DNA of 64,000 bases from JAVKSL01 sp039583695. GTDB taxonomy: Bacteria > Actinomycetota > Acidimicrobiia > Acidimicrobiales > JAJPHD01. Below are positions 34,703 through 42,960 of this stretch, piece after piece. Numbering within the stretch: the stretch's first letter is position 1; each line of letters starts with the position of its first letter. Below the pieces are notes generated by a model that worked only from the letters and a program-made list of their open reading frames with translations, had not been told where the DNA came from and ran no database searches. The DNA lies in contig JAVKSL010000003.1 in the NCBI GenBank assembly GCA_039583695.1, positions 1-64,000 of the forward strand. The letters are read 5' to 3'. The position numbers and the translations under genes are program-made.

Positions 34703-35457
34703 GCGACCAACCCCTCCTTCAGCTGAAGGAGGTCTCGAAGAGCTACGGCGCCGTACGCGCCCTGGACGGCGTGTCCTTCGACGTGAATGCCGGCGAGATC
34801 GTGGCGTTGGTGGGTGACAACGGCGCCGGCAAGTCCTCCACGGTGAAGGTGGTTGCCGGCACTATCCAGGCCGACGGAGGTAAGGTCGTCTTCGACGGGG
34901 CGGAACGACGTTGGGCGTCTCCCCGCCAAGCCCAGGAGTCCGGTATCGAGACTCTCTATCAGGACATGGGGCTCGCCCCGCACCTATCGGTAAGCGGGAA
35001 CATCTTCTTGGGCCGCGAGCTGCGCCGGAAGGGCCTGCTGGGCAGGCTCGGGTTCATGGACAACGACGCCATGTCGCTCCGGGCGCACGAGGAGATCGAG
35101 AAGCTGAAGGTCAACGTGCCGGCCGGCGAGTACGCTACTGAGGAGCTGTCGGGAGGGCAGCGCCAGGCGGTGGCCATCGCCAAGTCGATGGCGTGGGCGA
35201 GCAAGCTGATCCTGCTGGACGAGCCGACCAACCACCTCGGCGTGCAGGGCGTCAGCCAGGTGCTCGACCTGTTGCGGCGGATACGGGACCTGGGTCTCGG
35301 GATCCTCCTGGTCTCTCACACCATCCCCCACGTCCTGGAGGTGTCCGACCGCATCGTCGTGCTCTGGCAAGGTCATGTCGCCACAACGCTGGACGCTGCC
35401 AGCACCGACATCGACGAGGTGGTCCGGGAGATCACGGGAGGCTCGGCGGCGGCGTGA
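34699..35457 (+). CDS. Sugar ABC transporter ATP-binding protein (single domain)
   Basis: A 252-residue nucleotide-binding subunit. GTG 34699 overlaps the permease stop. Walker A GDNGAGKSS (39-47), signature LSGGQRQAVAI, Walker B LILLDEPTNHLG and the switch His in LVSHTIPHVLE. RbsA-type ATPases are usually two fused domains of ~500 residues; this one is a single domain and would work as a homodimer, as in the FrcA group. Confidence 0.9.
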   Translation: MSDQPLLQLKEVSKSYGAVRALDGVSFDVNAGEIVALVGDNGAGKSSTVKVVAGTIQADGGKVVFDGAERRWASPRQAQESGIETLYQDMGLAPHLSVSGNIFLGRELRRKGLLGRLGFMDNDAMSLRAHEEIEKLKVNVPAGEYATEELSGGQRQAVAIAKSMAWASKLILLDEPTNHLGVQGVSQVLDLLRRIRDLGLGILLVSHTIPHVLEVSDRIVVLWQGHVATTLDAASTDIDEVVREITGGSAAA

Positions 35458-36440
35458 ACGCCGAGTTGCCACGACCACGACCACCGCCGTCGGGGCGACA
35501 GGTCGTGGCCGTGGCGACTCGGTCCCTGCCGGGCGACGCGCTGGAACGACTGGCGCGGGCAGCGCCCGTCGAAGTGTGGCAACACCTGCGCCAGCCCAGC
35601 TCGGACGAGCTGCGAGCGCTCAGCACCGACGCCACCGTCATCGTGTGCACCAGCGCGGCGACGATCGACGCCGCAGTGCTCGACGGCTGTGAGCGCCTCG
35701 GGCTGGTCGCTTCGGTGAGCGCGGGGACCGACCACATCGACCTGGTCGGCTGCGAACGGCGCGGCATTCGCGTCACGAACACCCCTGGAGTGCTCCACGA
35801 GGCGACGGCAGATCTCACCTGGGCTCTGATCCTGGCCACGGCTCGTAGGGTCGTGGAGGCCGCGCTGCTGGTACGCAGCGGCGGATGGGAGCGGGTCGAC
35901 CTCGACGTCATGGTCGGCACGGACATTCACGGCGGGAGGCTGGGCCTCGTCGGCTATGGCGAGATCGCCCGGGCAGTAGCCGCGCGGGCCGCTGGTTTCG
36001 CCATGGAGGTCGTTCACCACTCCCGCCACCGCGGGGAGGACCCGGGGTGGGTCCCCCTCGACGAGCTTCTGCAAAGCTCCGACGTGGTCAGCCTGCACGT
36101 CCCGCTCACCCCGGCCACCGAGGCTCTGATCGGGGAGCGCGAGCTGTCGCTGATGAAGCCCACTGCCATCCTGGTCAACACGTCACGAGGTGGCGTCGTC
36201 GACCAGGACGCGCTGCTACAGGCCCTCCGGGAGGAGCGGCTCTTCGGCGCAGGACTGGATGTGAATGTCACTGAGCCGCTCCAAAACATCGCCGATCCGC
36301 TGCTCGCGCTGGACAACTGCATCGTGCTGCCCCACATCGGCTCGGCGTCGCGACAGGCTCGTGCGGCGATGGCCAGCTTGGCCGTCGACAACGTGCTCGC
36401 CTTTCTGGCCGGCGCCCCTCTCCTCACGCCGCTCGTCTGA
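35454..36440 (+). CDS. D-2-hydroxyacid dehydrogenase
   Basis: A 328-residue NAD(P)-dependent oxidoreductase that would interconvert a D-2-hydroxyacid and its 2-oxoacid. GTG 35454 overlaps the ATPase stop. Cofactor motif LGLVGYGEIARAVA; catalytic triad in LVNTSRGGVVDQ (Arg region), VNVTEPL (Glu) and VLPHIGSA (His). The usual GLDVFxxEP is GLDVNVTEPL here. As last gene of the ABC operon it may oxidise or reduce an aldonic/ketoaldonic acid derived from the imported compound (glyoxylate/2-ketogluconate reductase-like), which is inference. Confidence 0.85.
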   Translation: MNAELPRPRPPPSGRQVVAVATRSLPGDALERLARAAPVEVWQHLRQPSSDELRALSTDATVIVCTSAATIDAAVLDGCERLGLVASVSAGTDHIDLVGCERRGIRVTNTPGVLHEATADLTWALILATARRVVEAALLVRSGGWERVDLDVMVGTDIHGGRLGLVGYGEIARAVAARAAGFAMEVVHHSRHRGEDPGWVPLDELLQSSDVVSLHVPLTPATEALIGERELSLMKPTAILVNTSRGGVVDQDALLQALREERLFGAGLDVNVTEPLQNIADPLLALDNCIVLPHIGSASRQARAAMASLAVDNVLAFLAGAPLLTPLV

Positions 36441-36470
36441 CCGCGCGGCTCAACGGCCCTGCGGCAGTGC

Positions 36471-36977
36471 CTACGGGACTGCAAGTATTGCGCGGACCAC
36501 TGCCTCCGGGGTCTGGGTGGCATCTACCACCACCGAGGCAGCCGCAACGAGCCGGGAGTCCCGGGCGGCGACCATTGCACCCAGCGAGGCTGCGGCGGCG
36601 TCACCCAGCAACGGTCTGGGCGGGTCGACCGCCACCCGCGCAGCCAAGGTTTCCGCATCGGCCCGCAGGTAGACCAACAACCCCCGGCTCCTCAACAGGA
36701 TGAGGTCGTCGGCTCGTTCGGCGATGCTGGCGGGGATGCCGGCCACCAGCGGGGGGTCGAGGTCAGCGACAACATGGACAAAGGCGGACTCCCAGGCGTG
36801 GAGAACCTCGGTGCCGGAGACCCCCAGCTCGACGGTGGAACGCCCGGCAAGCGTGGCGATCGTTGAGTCGTTGTCCACGTAGCGACCGCCGATAGCCGAG
36901 GCGATCAGACGGCCGGTGGTCGATTTTCCACTCCCCATCAGGCCGATCAGCCAGATTCGGCCAGCGGGCTGGGTCAC
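36471..36977 (-). CDS. Shikimate-kinase-like P-loop kinase
   Basis: About 168 residues from GTG 36977 (the frame runs to 37034). The P-loop IWLIGLMGSGKSTTGRL and GGRYVDNDSTIATLAGRS are shikimate-kinase-like, with an acidic residue in the DxD position. The following segment ERADDLILLRSRGLLVYLRA and the R-rich lid (DPPRPLLGD) also fit. No aroB/aroC neighbours exist, so a carbohydrate (gluconate-type) kinase acting with the preceding operon is an alternative. It converges with the dehydrogenase gene, 30 nt apart. Confidence 0.65.
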   Translation of the reverse strand: MTQPAGRIWLIGLMGSGKSTTGRLIASAIGGRYVDNDSTIATLAGRSTVELGVSGTEVLHAWESAFVHVVADLDPPLVAGIPASIAERADDLILLRSRGLLVYLRADAETLAARVAVDPPRPLLGDAAAASLGAMVAARDSRLVAAASVVVDATQTPEAVVRAILAVP

Positions 36978-37793
36978 GCGAGCCCGAACTCTGGCTGACT
37001 GAGGATGGGCCGTGCATGGAATGATCGACGCCACTTTTCGTCCGTTATCATGCCATGAACGTCCTCAGTGCCTGAGCCCCGCACCATCTTCCACAAGTTG
37101 GTGGCGCGGTTGCCACATATCCCTGGTGCGGAGTGACAATCGAGCGACGCCACAGGTCCACCCACCGGCACCACGTGCGGCCCGTTCTCCGGATGCTGTC
37201 CTGCCTTGTGCTGGCGGCATCTGTCACGTTCACCCTCCTTTGGATGCAGTTCGACGGTACTCGGTTCGCCATGCCCGGGATTGCGTGACACATGCAACAA
37301 GCCAACCGCCTCCCCTCCAGCGATGGACGTGATCTATAAGACTAGAGAAGCTTCAGATTCTCACGCAAGAACCCTGGAGGATGACCAGCGCTGGCGCTCT
37401 TCCAAGACTCTTTCGTGGGGCCGCGCGGTTTCAGGTCGCCCAAGGGACGGGAGCACTGGCAAATTATGCCGACCAACAGCGGCGCAAGAACACAGCTGCA
37501 TCAAGGTCGCTTTCCCTGACCAACGGCCCGAAGCCGCTTTTTCTGAGAAGGTTCTTCGATGCCATGCTCCATCCTCGCTTCCACCTATGGAGTCTCCAAG
37601 GAACCCCGGCCGGTTCACCGCGCGGTGACGGAATGCTCGGAGGCCGCAGCGGGTTCCTGGAAGCGTGACTTCTCTGACGACCACAGCCGCCAGCGTCTTC
37701 TCAAGCAGCTTGGTCGGCTACCGGAAGGGCCAGTCCAGCCCCGAGGATATTGGCCGCGGCGTGCTCGGCGGCGTGGGCATTGTGTTTAGACGC
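36978..37793. other. Long stretch without a supported gene
   Basis: Over 800 nt. Several frames of 80-140 codons are open but none has a recognisable motif, a ribosome site and plausible composition together. Base composition is lower in G+C than in the flanking genes, especially 37260-37560. It may be the residue of a lost gene or contain an unrecognised RNA; I cannot say which. Confidence 0.35.
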
Positions 37794-37822
37794 TTGACAT
37801 TGAAACACCGCCTGGCTAGCAC
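37794..37822 (+). promoter_or_regulatory. Candidate promoter for the MerA-like gene
   Basis: TTGACA (37794-37799), 17 bp, TAGCAC (37817-37822). The -35 is perfect and the spacing ideal, the -10 weaker. It would give a leader of roughly 140 nt ending in a strong hairpin. Confidence 0.45.
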
Positions 37823-37922
37823 AGCTCTCCCTGGCGATTTGACCACAGCGACATCGCTCAGAGGTATTCCGGGCAGGTGCAGGCCGAGGGAGCTGACCCT
37901 CGCCGCGAAGATCAGCGTTGGA

Positions 37923-37944
37923 CCCCGAGCAGGGATGCTCGGGG
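37923..37944 (+). promoter_or_regulatory. Leader hairpin ahead of the MerA-like gene
   Basis: CCCCGAGCA-GGGA-TGCTCGGGG: a perfect 9-bp stem with a 4-nt loop, ending 22 nt before ATG 37967. The GGGG of its 3' arm (37941-37944) could alternatively pair with CCCC at 37950-37953, which also could pair with the purine-rich ribosome site GGGGAGA (37956-37962). This arrangement could control translation, but nothing identifies it as a known riboswitch. Confidence 0.5.
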
Positions 37945-37966
37945 CTTCACCCCTCGGGGAGATCTG

Positions 37967-39334
37967 ATGGACTACGACTTGTTGGTGATCGGTGGCGGTG
38001 CAGCAGGGATCAGCGCGGCGCGCACAGCGGCGCGCCGCGGCGCGCGCGCGGTGCTCGTTCAGGCTGGCCCGGTCGGAGGTGACTGCACCTTCGTCGGCTG
38101 TGTGCCCTCTAAGACCCTGATCGAGTCAGCGGCACAGGGCGCCGACTTTTCCACCGCGATGACCCGGGTTCACACCGCCATCAGCCAGCTCGCGGCCACC
38201 GAGTCGGCAGACGTGCTGCGCGGCGAGGGGATCGACGTGGCGGAAGGCTGGGCCCGGCTGATCGCCGCCGACCGCGTGCAGGTCGACTCTCGACAGCTGC
38301 GGGCCCCACGCCTCGTGATCGCTACCGGTGCCAGTCCGTTGGTACCGCCGATCGCGGGGCTCGGCGCCCTCGACATCCTCACCAACGAGAACGTGTTCGC
38401 GCAAAGCGAGCAGCCGGAGTCGCTCATCGTGATCGGCGGCGGAGCGATCGGCGTCGAGCTGGCCCAGGCTTTCGCCCGTCTCGGCACGAGCGTCACGGTC
38501 ATCGAGGCCGCCAACCGGATCCTGCCGCGCGAGGAGCCCGAGGCATCGGCGATCATCACAGCTGCGCTCGCCCGGGACGGAGTCCGGGTCCTGAGCGGCC
38601 GCAAGGTCACAGATGCTTCGCCGGATCCAATTGGCGTCCGGGTCGGCCTCGACAACGGCACCGATATCCACGGATCGCGGGTCCTCGTGGCAATCGGCCG
38701 GCAGGCAAGCACCGCGGACCTGGGCCTCGACGCTGCGCGGGTGGAACTCGACGGGCGGGGATTCATCCGTACCGACGAACACCTGCGCACCAATGTGGCG
38801 GGCATCTGGGCAGCGGGTGATATCGCCGGGCGGGTGCAGTTTACCCACGCAGCCGAGGAGATGGGTCGGGTCGCTGCCAACAATGCGCTTGGCAGGGTGG
38901 GCTACCGGCGATTTCGCGACCGCTGGATCCCCGGGGTGACCTACACGGCGCCCGAGGTTGCCCGCGTTGGCCTGACCGAGGGGGCCGCCGCAGCCCTGGG
39001 AGCCCGGGTCGCCTACCTGCCGACGAGCGAGGTCGACCGGGCGATCACCGCGGATCGCACCGAAGGATACGTGAAGCTGATAGTGGGTCCCCGCCGTGGC
39101 ACCCGCAGCCTCGCCGGTGGTCGCCTCCTCGGAGCAACTGTCGTTGCCGCCAGGGCCGGGGAGATGATCTACGGGCCGACCCTCGCCATGCGCAGCCACA
39201 TGTTTCCCGCTCGCCTGGCGCTTACCACGCAGGCCTACCCGACCTGGTCTCTCGCCATTCAGCAGGCTGCCGTGCAGCTGTTTACCGAGATTGGAGGCCG
39301 CCGGGCCCGCCCAGCCGAACCGGATCCCACCTGA
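37967..39334 (+). CDS. MerA-like FAD-dependent pyridine nucleotide-disulfide oxidoreductase
   Basis: A 455-residue flavoprotein. FAD motif LLVIGGGAAGISAARTA, redox pair CTFVGC (Cys40, Cys45) followed by VPSKTL, NAD(P)H motif IVIGGGAIGVELAQAFARLG, second FAD motif GIWAAGDIAG, and the dimerisation domain. Mercuric reductases, dihydrolipoamide dehydrogenases and glutathione-type reductases share this plan; the CxxxxC-VPSK and the C-terminus ending without a vicinal CC pair argue against true mercuric reductase. No MerR/MerP/MerT genes are nearby. It is better called a MerA-like disulfide reductase of unknown substrate. Confidence 0.8.
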   Translation: MDYDLLVIGGGAAGISAARTAARRGARAVLVQAGPVGGDCTFVGCVPSKTLIESAAQGADFSTAMTRVHTAISQLAATESADVLRGEGIDVAEGWARLIAADRVQVDSRQLRAPRLVIATGASPLVPPIAGLGALDILTNENVFAQSEQPESLIVIGGGAIGVELAQAFARLGTSVTVIEAANRILPREEPEASAIITAALARDGVRVLSGRKVTDASPDPIGVRVGLDNGTDIHGSRVLVAIGRQASTADLGLDAARVELDGRGFIRTDEHLRTNVAGIWAAGDIAGRVQFTHAAEEMGRVAANNALGRVGYRRFRDRWIPGVTYTAPEVARVGLTEGAAAALGARVAYLPTSEVDRAITADRTEGYVKLIVGPRRGTRSLAGGRLLGATVVAARAGEMIYGPTLAMRSHMFPARLALTTQAYPTWSLAIQQAAVQLFTEIGGRRARPAEPDPT

Positions 39335-39386
39335 GGTCTCCTGCGGCCCCAAGCAGCGCCTGGGCACGCCAGCCGAACGTGACGGC

Positions 39387-39827
39387 TCATCGACGGGTGA
39401 GGCGGAAGGCGGCAAGAGTGGCGAGAGCCACGCCGTCGAGCCCCCAGCTCATGAGATGATCGCCGAGAGAGTCGACGATAAAGCTACCGGCAATGATTGC
39501 AGCGATCACCATCCACTGGGCCACCCTGTGCCACGTCCATGAGCGCTCACGGGTCGCGCCAGCGGGCTGAGGCTTGCCTTCCAGAAGCCCCAGCACGGCC
39601 CGAGCCGACGGGTTTACCAGCGCCTTCCCACCGATCAGCACCGTGGGCACCGTCTCGTCCCCGCCTGTGAGCTCACGGAGCACGCCAGCGGCGCCAGGGT
39701 CCTGCCAGATGTTGACCTCATTGGTCGCCACCCCGAGCTTGCGGAGGCGGCGGCGCAGGCTCGAGCAGTACGGGCAGCCTGGGCGCCAGTACAGCGTCGG
39801 GACCTGTGGGACGACTTGGTTGGTCAT
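39387..39827 (-). CDS. Glutaredoxin-domain protein with C-terminal membrane segments
   Basis: 146 residues. Thioredoxin fold with active site WRPGCPYCSSL (Cys18, Cys21), the cis-Pro loop DETVPTVLIGG, then a hydrophobic C-terminal part (VAQWMVIAAIIAGSFIVDSL and GLDGVALATLAAF). It may be a membrane-bound dithiol oxidoreductase facing the cytoplasm. It converges with the MerA-like flavoprotein gene; a functional pair (reductase and glutaredoxin) is possible. A fragment of a related tail is found at 30200-30370. Confidence 0.8.
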   Translation of the reverse strand: MTNQVVPQVPTLYWRPGCPYCSSLRRRLRKLGVATNEVNIWQDPGAAGVLRELTGGDETVPTVLIGGKALVNPSARAVLGLLEGKPQPAGATRERSWTWHRVAQWMVIAAIIAGSFIVDSLGDHLMSWGLDGVALATLAAFRLTRR

Positions 39828-40053
39828 GCCCTGCTAAACGCTTCCCGCAGCACCGTGCATTCCGCTCCAGCCCGAACCAGGACCGCCCAGGGCTGCGGGC
39901 GTCGCCGGACACGGGCGCCTGCTCCCTGCCGACCTCGGAGGCGATCTGGTCCCGGTCAGCAGCCCGTTAGAGTTGCCCGGTGACACCATGGGGGCTGGAT
40001 CGCGTCCACCATGTGAAAGGAACGCAACGAGCTCGGCGGTCAAGGGGCTAGAG

Positions 40054-40596
40054 GTGACGGTTCCTTCCGAGCGTCGTGAAGCGTTCGAGCGATACGTGCT
40101 CCCCGAGCTCGAGACGATGTTCAGGGTGGCACTGGCCATGACACGCAATCGCGCAGAGGCGGAGGACCTGGTCCAAGACACCCTGCTGCGGGCGTTCCAG
40201 GCGATCGAGCGCTTCGACGGCCGCCATCCTCGGGCCTGGCTGTTGACGATCTTGCGAAATACCCAGATCAACCGGCATCGGCGCCGACGGCCCGGACTCT
40301 TGCGCGACTGGGATGGCGACCAGCGAGCTCGCGAGCCGGCATCGACCGATTCGGGACCGGAGGAGACGGTTATGGCCACGATGCTCGACTTCGTGGTCGA
40401 GGCCGCCTTCTCGGCGCTCCCCGACCACCAGCAGATCGTGATCTGGCTGGTGGATGTCGACGGCCTGTCCTACAGGGAAGCGGCGGAGGTCCTCGCGGTG
40501 CCGATCGGCACGGTCATGAGCCGCTTGCATCGGGGACGGAAGCGGATCATGCACCAGCTGGTGGGCTCAGAGGTGGCAACCGGGAGGATCTCGTGA
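40054..40596 (+). CDS. ECF-type RNA polymerase sigma factor
   Basis: About 180 residues from GTG 40054, which has AAGGGG six bases ahead; ATG 39988 would add 22 residues. Region 2 is FRVALAMTRNRAEAEDLVQD followed by TLLRAFQAIERFDGRHPRAW; region 4 is the HTH GLSYREAAEVLAVPIGTVMS with RLHRGRKRI. It matches group SigE/SigR-like factors controlled by zinc-binding anti-sigma proteins. The stop overlaps the anti-sigma gene start (GTGA). Confidence 0.9.
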   Translation: MTVPSERREAFERYVLPELETMFRVALAMTRNRAEAEDLVQDTLLRAFQAIERFDGRHPRAWLLTILRNTQINRHRRRRPGLLRDWDGDQRAREPASTDSGPEETVMATMLDFVVEAAFSALPDHQQIVIWLVDVDGLSYREAAEVLAVPIGTVMSRLHRGRKRIMHQLVGSEVATGRIS

Positions 40597-40865
40597 GGTT
40601 CCGGTCCCGACGGGAACTGAACATGAGCTGCCTGAGGGTCATCCGGGTCCTGCAGGCCTACCTCGACGGGGAGGTGGACGAGTCCACAGCCCGGCTGGTG
40701 AGCGTCCATCTGGCAGATTGTGGCCGCTGCGGGATGCGGGCTGACACCTATCGCGCGATCAAGGCGGCCATGGCCCGGCGCGGGCCAGGCTGGGACGACG
40801 ACACGTGCCAACGCTTCGAGCGCTTCGCCCGCCAGGTCGCCCGATCCGATCCCGACCGGATCTGA
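40593..40865 (+). CDS. Zinc-binding anti-sigma factor (ZAS/zf-HC2)
   Basis: A 90-residue soluble protein with the HxxxCxxC zinc motif (HLADCGRC) following LRVIRVLQAYLDGEVDES, as in RsrA-type anti-sigma factors. GTG 40593, with GGGAGGA upstream, overlaps the sigma gene stop. It would hold the sigma factor inactive; many such proteins release it when the zinc cysteines are oxidised. No membrane segment is present, so a cytoplasmic redox signal is likely. Confidence 0.82.
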   Translation: MRFRSRRELNMSCLRVIRVLQAYLDGEVDESTARLVSVHLADCGRCGMRADTYRAIKAAMARRGPGWDDDTCQRFERFARQVARSDPDRI

Positions 40866-40983
40866 GGCTCGCCAGGGCGCCCCGTCGATCAGGCCGTGCG
40901 TCGCCGGACAGGCACCCAAACGAGTAGCCCGGGGAATGGCAGTCGGGCGGAGCGGGTTCCTTTCCCGTCAGCGAGGGCCGGGT

Positions 40984-41673
40984 GTGGCCGTGGAGGTATT
41001 TGACCAGGTGAGACGTGTTCCTAAAGCGGTACGGGCCCAGCGCCACCCTTCGTCGAAGTCCGCGATTACATGGATCCGCGGTCACCGCTCCGCCAGGATT
41101 GGTCTCTCGGGGCTTTCGGGCGTGCTGATGCTGGCGGCGATAGGCCTCATCGGCTTCCCGCTGTTCACCAACCTCATCCAGGCTGGCAACGAGGGGCACC
41201 TGGCCCAGGAGCTCCTTAGCCCAGGCCTGCGCCAGCAGTACATCAACGGTGACGTAGGGGTCGGCCAGAGCCTGACGAGGATCAAGATCCCCGCCATCGG
41301 CGTCAACGTCGTGGTCGTACAGGGGACGACGGACTCTGCGCTGCGATCCGGGGCTGGGCACTACACCAACACACCCCTGCCGTGCACCGTTGGAAACGTT
41401 GCAATCGCCGGCCATCGGACCACATATGGCAAGCCCTTTTCCCAGCTTCAAGCACTTGTCCCGGGCGACACCATCGAGCTGGACACGCCGGTCGGCACGT
41501 GCGTTTACAAGGTCACCGAGGCGCCCTACAAGGTGCTGCCGACAGATGTCTCGGTGGTGGACAACACCCCGGGCCGGCACAACCTCACGCTGACTACCTG
41601 CGCACCCAGGTACTTTGCAACGCATAGGATGATCGTCAAGGCGACGATGGTGTCTACGGAGCCAGCCGCCTGA
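40984..41673 (+). CDS. Class E-like sortase
   Basis: A transpeptidase that attaches sorted proteins to the cell wall. About 229 residues from GTG 40984 (GAGGG five bases ahead); ATG 40936 would add 16. One N-terminal membrane helix (VLMLAAIGLIGFPLFTNLI), then the sortase barrel: catalytic His in VAIAGHRTTYGKPFSQL, Cys in LTLTTCAPRY and Arg in THRMIVKA. The TTCAPRY and AGHRTTYG motifs are typical of actinobacterial class E enzymes. No LPxTG/LAxTG substrate is encoded nearby. Placement after sigma/anti-sigma suggests envelope-stress control. Confidence 0.88.
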   Translation: MAVEVFDQVRRVPKAVRAQRHPSSKSAITWIRGHRSARIGLSGLSGVLMLAAIGLIGFPLFTNLIQAGNEGHLAQELLSPGLRQQYINGDVGVGQSLTRIKIPAIGVNVVVVQGTTDSALRSGAGHYTNTPLPCTVGNVAIAGHRTTYGKPFSQLQALVPGDTIELDTPVGTCVYKVTEAPYKVLPTDVSVVDNTPGRHNLTLTTCAPRYFATHRMIVKATMVSTEPAA

Positions 41674-41687
41674 TGATCTCGGTCCGG

Positions 41688-42356
41688 CTAGCCGAGGGCG
41701 CCGGCAAGCTCGGACAGCGAGGCGACGCAATGGTCCGGGGCAAGGAAATAGCCCGGATACGGCCGGGCCCGACGGTTGACCCAGGCAGTGCGCATTCCGG
41801 CTCGCCTGGCGCCGTCGATGTCCCAGGGGTGCACGGCGACGAGCAGCATGTCGGCAGGTTCGACCGAGCAGCTGCGCCAGGCGTGCTCGTAGGCGCCCGG
41901 AGCCGGCTTCCACACGCCAGCGTCCTCGACCGACAACAGTCGCTCCAAGTGGTCGCGGATTCCGGCGGCGGCCAATAAACGCTCGGCGATCTCGGTCGAG
42001 CCGTTGGTGAGCGTGACCAGTCGTGCTCCGGCCGCGGCGAGAGCTCGGACGCCGTCAGGCACATCAGGATGGACCGGCAGGTCGAGGAACCCGCTCATGA
42101 CGTGCTCGACCGCCGCGTCAGGATCACAGTTCAGCGGCAGGCCAGCCAGGACATCGCGAAGCGCTCCTTCGCCGAGCGTCGAGAAGCGCTCGGAGGCGCG
42201 GGCCGCGGCGAGCGCGAACCCGTCGCGCAAGAGCGACGCGAACCACACCTTCGCCGCCCATTCGGGCGCGCCGACCTCGGTGAAGCGTTGGCCCATCGGA
42301 GTCAGGTCAGAGAGGGTCTCGTTGACATCGAAAACCACCACCCTAGGCATGTTCAC
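41688..42356 (-). CDS. HAD-superfamily haloacid dehalogenase type II-like protein
   Basis: 222 residues. Nucleophile motif VVVFDVNETLSDL (Asp10), motif II LVTLTNGSTEIAERL, Lys in DAGVWKPAPGAYEHA and motif IV VAVHPWDIDGARRAGMRTAW. This matches L-2-haloacid dehalogenase-type hydrolases, though many such proteins hydrolyse other substrates. A second ATG two codons downstream is possible. It converges with the sortase gene, 14 nt apart. Confidence 0.85.
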   Translation of the reverse strand: MNMPRVVVFDVNETLSDLTPMGQRFTEVGAPEWAAKVWFASLLRDGFALAAARASERFSTLGEGALRDVLAGLPLNCDPDAAVEHVMSGFLDLPVHPDVPDGVRALAAAGARLVTLTNGSTEIAERLLAAAGIRDHLERLLSVEDAGVWKPAPGAYEHAWRSCSVEPADMLLVAVHPWDIDGARRAGMRTAWVNRRARPYPGYFLAPDHCVASLSELAGALG

Positions 42357-42426
42357 GACTTGTTCCTTGGTTCGCCGTCCATGGCGTCGAGGAGCAGTGG
42401 TGGGTGAACCGGTGCCGATCCCATCC

Positions 42427-42786
42427 TCAGCGCCGCTGCAGGCGCTCCAACAGCGGCTGCCTGGCTCGGCCCCCCGGCGTGGTGACGCCGCCGGAGGGCC
42501 CGACCTGCGCCACCGTCACTCCCCGCCAGAAGGCCACCCGCCCGGCGATGGTGTGGGCAGCCGGGCTCGGCTCGGGGTAGTACCAGGCAGCGTCGGGGTT
42601 CTGCTTTCCGTTGACGACCAGGCTGTAGTAGCTGGCAGTTCCTTTCCACGGGCAGTGGGAATGCGTGGTGCTCTCGCGCAGGTACTGCCGGTCGACGGCG
42701 TCAAGTGGGAAGTAGTGGTTCCCCTCTACGACCACCGTGTCGTCGCTCTCGGCAAGCACCGCGCCGTTCCAGGTGGCTCTGACCAT
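42427..42786 (-). CDS. DUF427-family protein
   Basis: 119 residues from ATG 42786 (open to 42840). Contains VRATWNGAVLAESDDTVVVEG followed by NHYFPLDAVDRQYL and THSHCPWKGTASYYSLVVNG, the hallmark of the DUF427 fold, a small beta-barrel of unknown function. A TM segment is absent, so it is cytoplasmic. Confidence 0.82.
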   Translation of the reverse strand: MVRATWNGAVLAESDDTVVVEGNHYFPLDAVDRQYLRESTTHSHCPWKGTASYYSLVVNGKQNPDAAWYYPEPSPAAHTIAGRVAFWRGVTVAQVGPSGGVTTPGGRARQPLLERLQRR

Positions 42787-42960
42787 GAACACATAACCCC
42801 CTCCGCTCGGCGAGCATTCCCCCCAGGACACTATTGGCATTGCAGGGAATGTAGGTCAAGCCGAGCGGGTTGCGGGTCCCGGGCTATAGCTGTGCCCGCC
42901 GCCCAGGTTGTGCTCTGCCAGGCCCTGACCTCGGTGCTCGCAGGCCCGGGCACGCCGATC

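Noticed and set aside
37967..39334. Calling the flavoprotein a true mercuric reductase
   Set aside because: No C-terminal vicinal cysteines, no HMA domain and no mer genes nearby; only the general family is supported.
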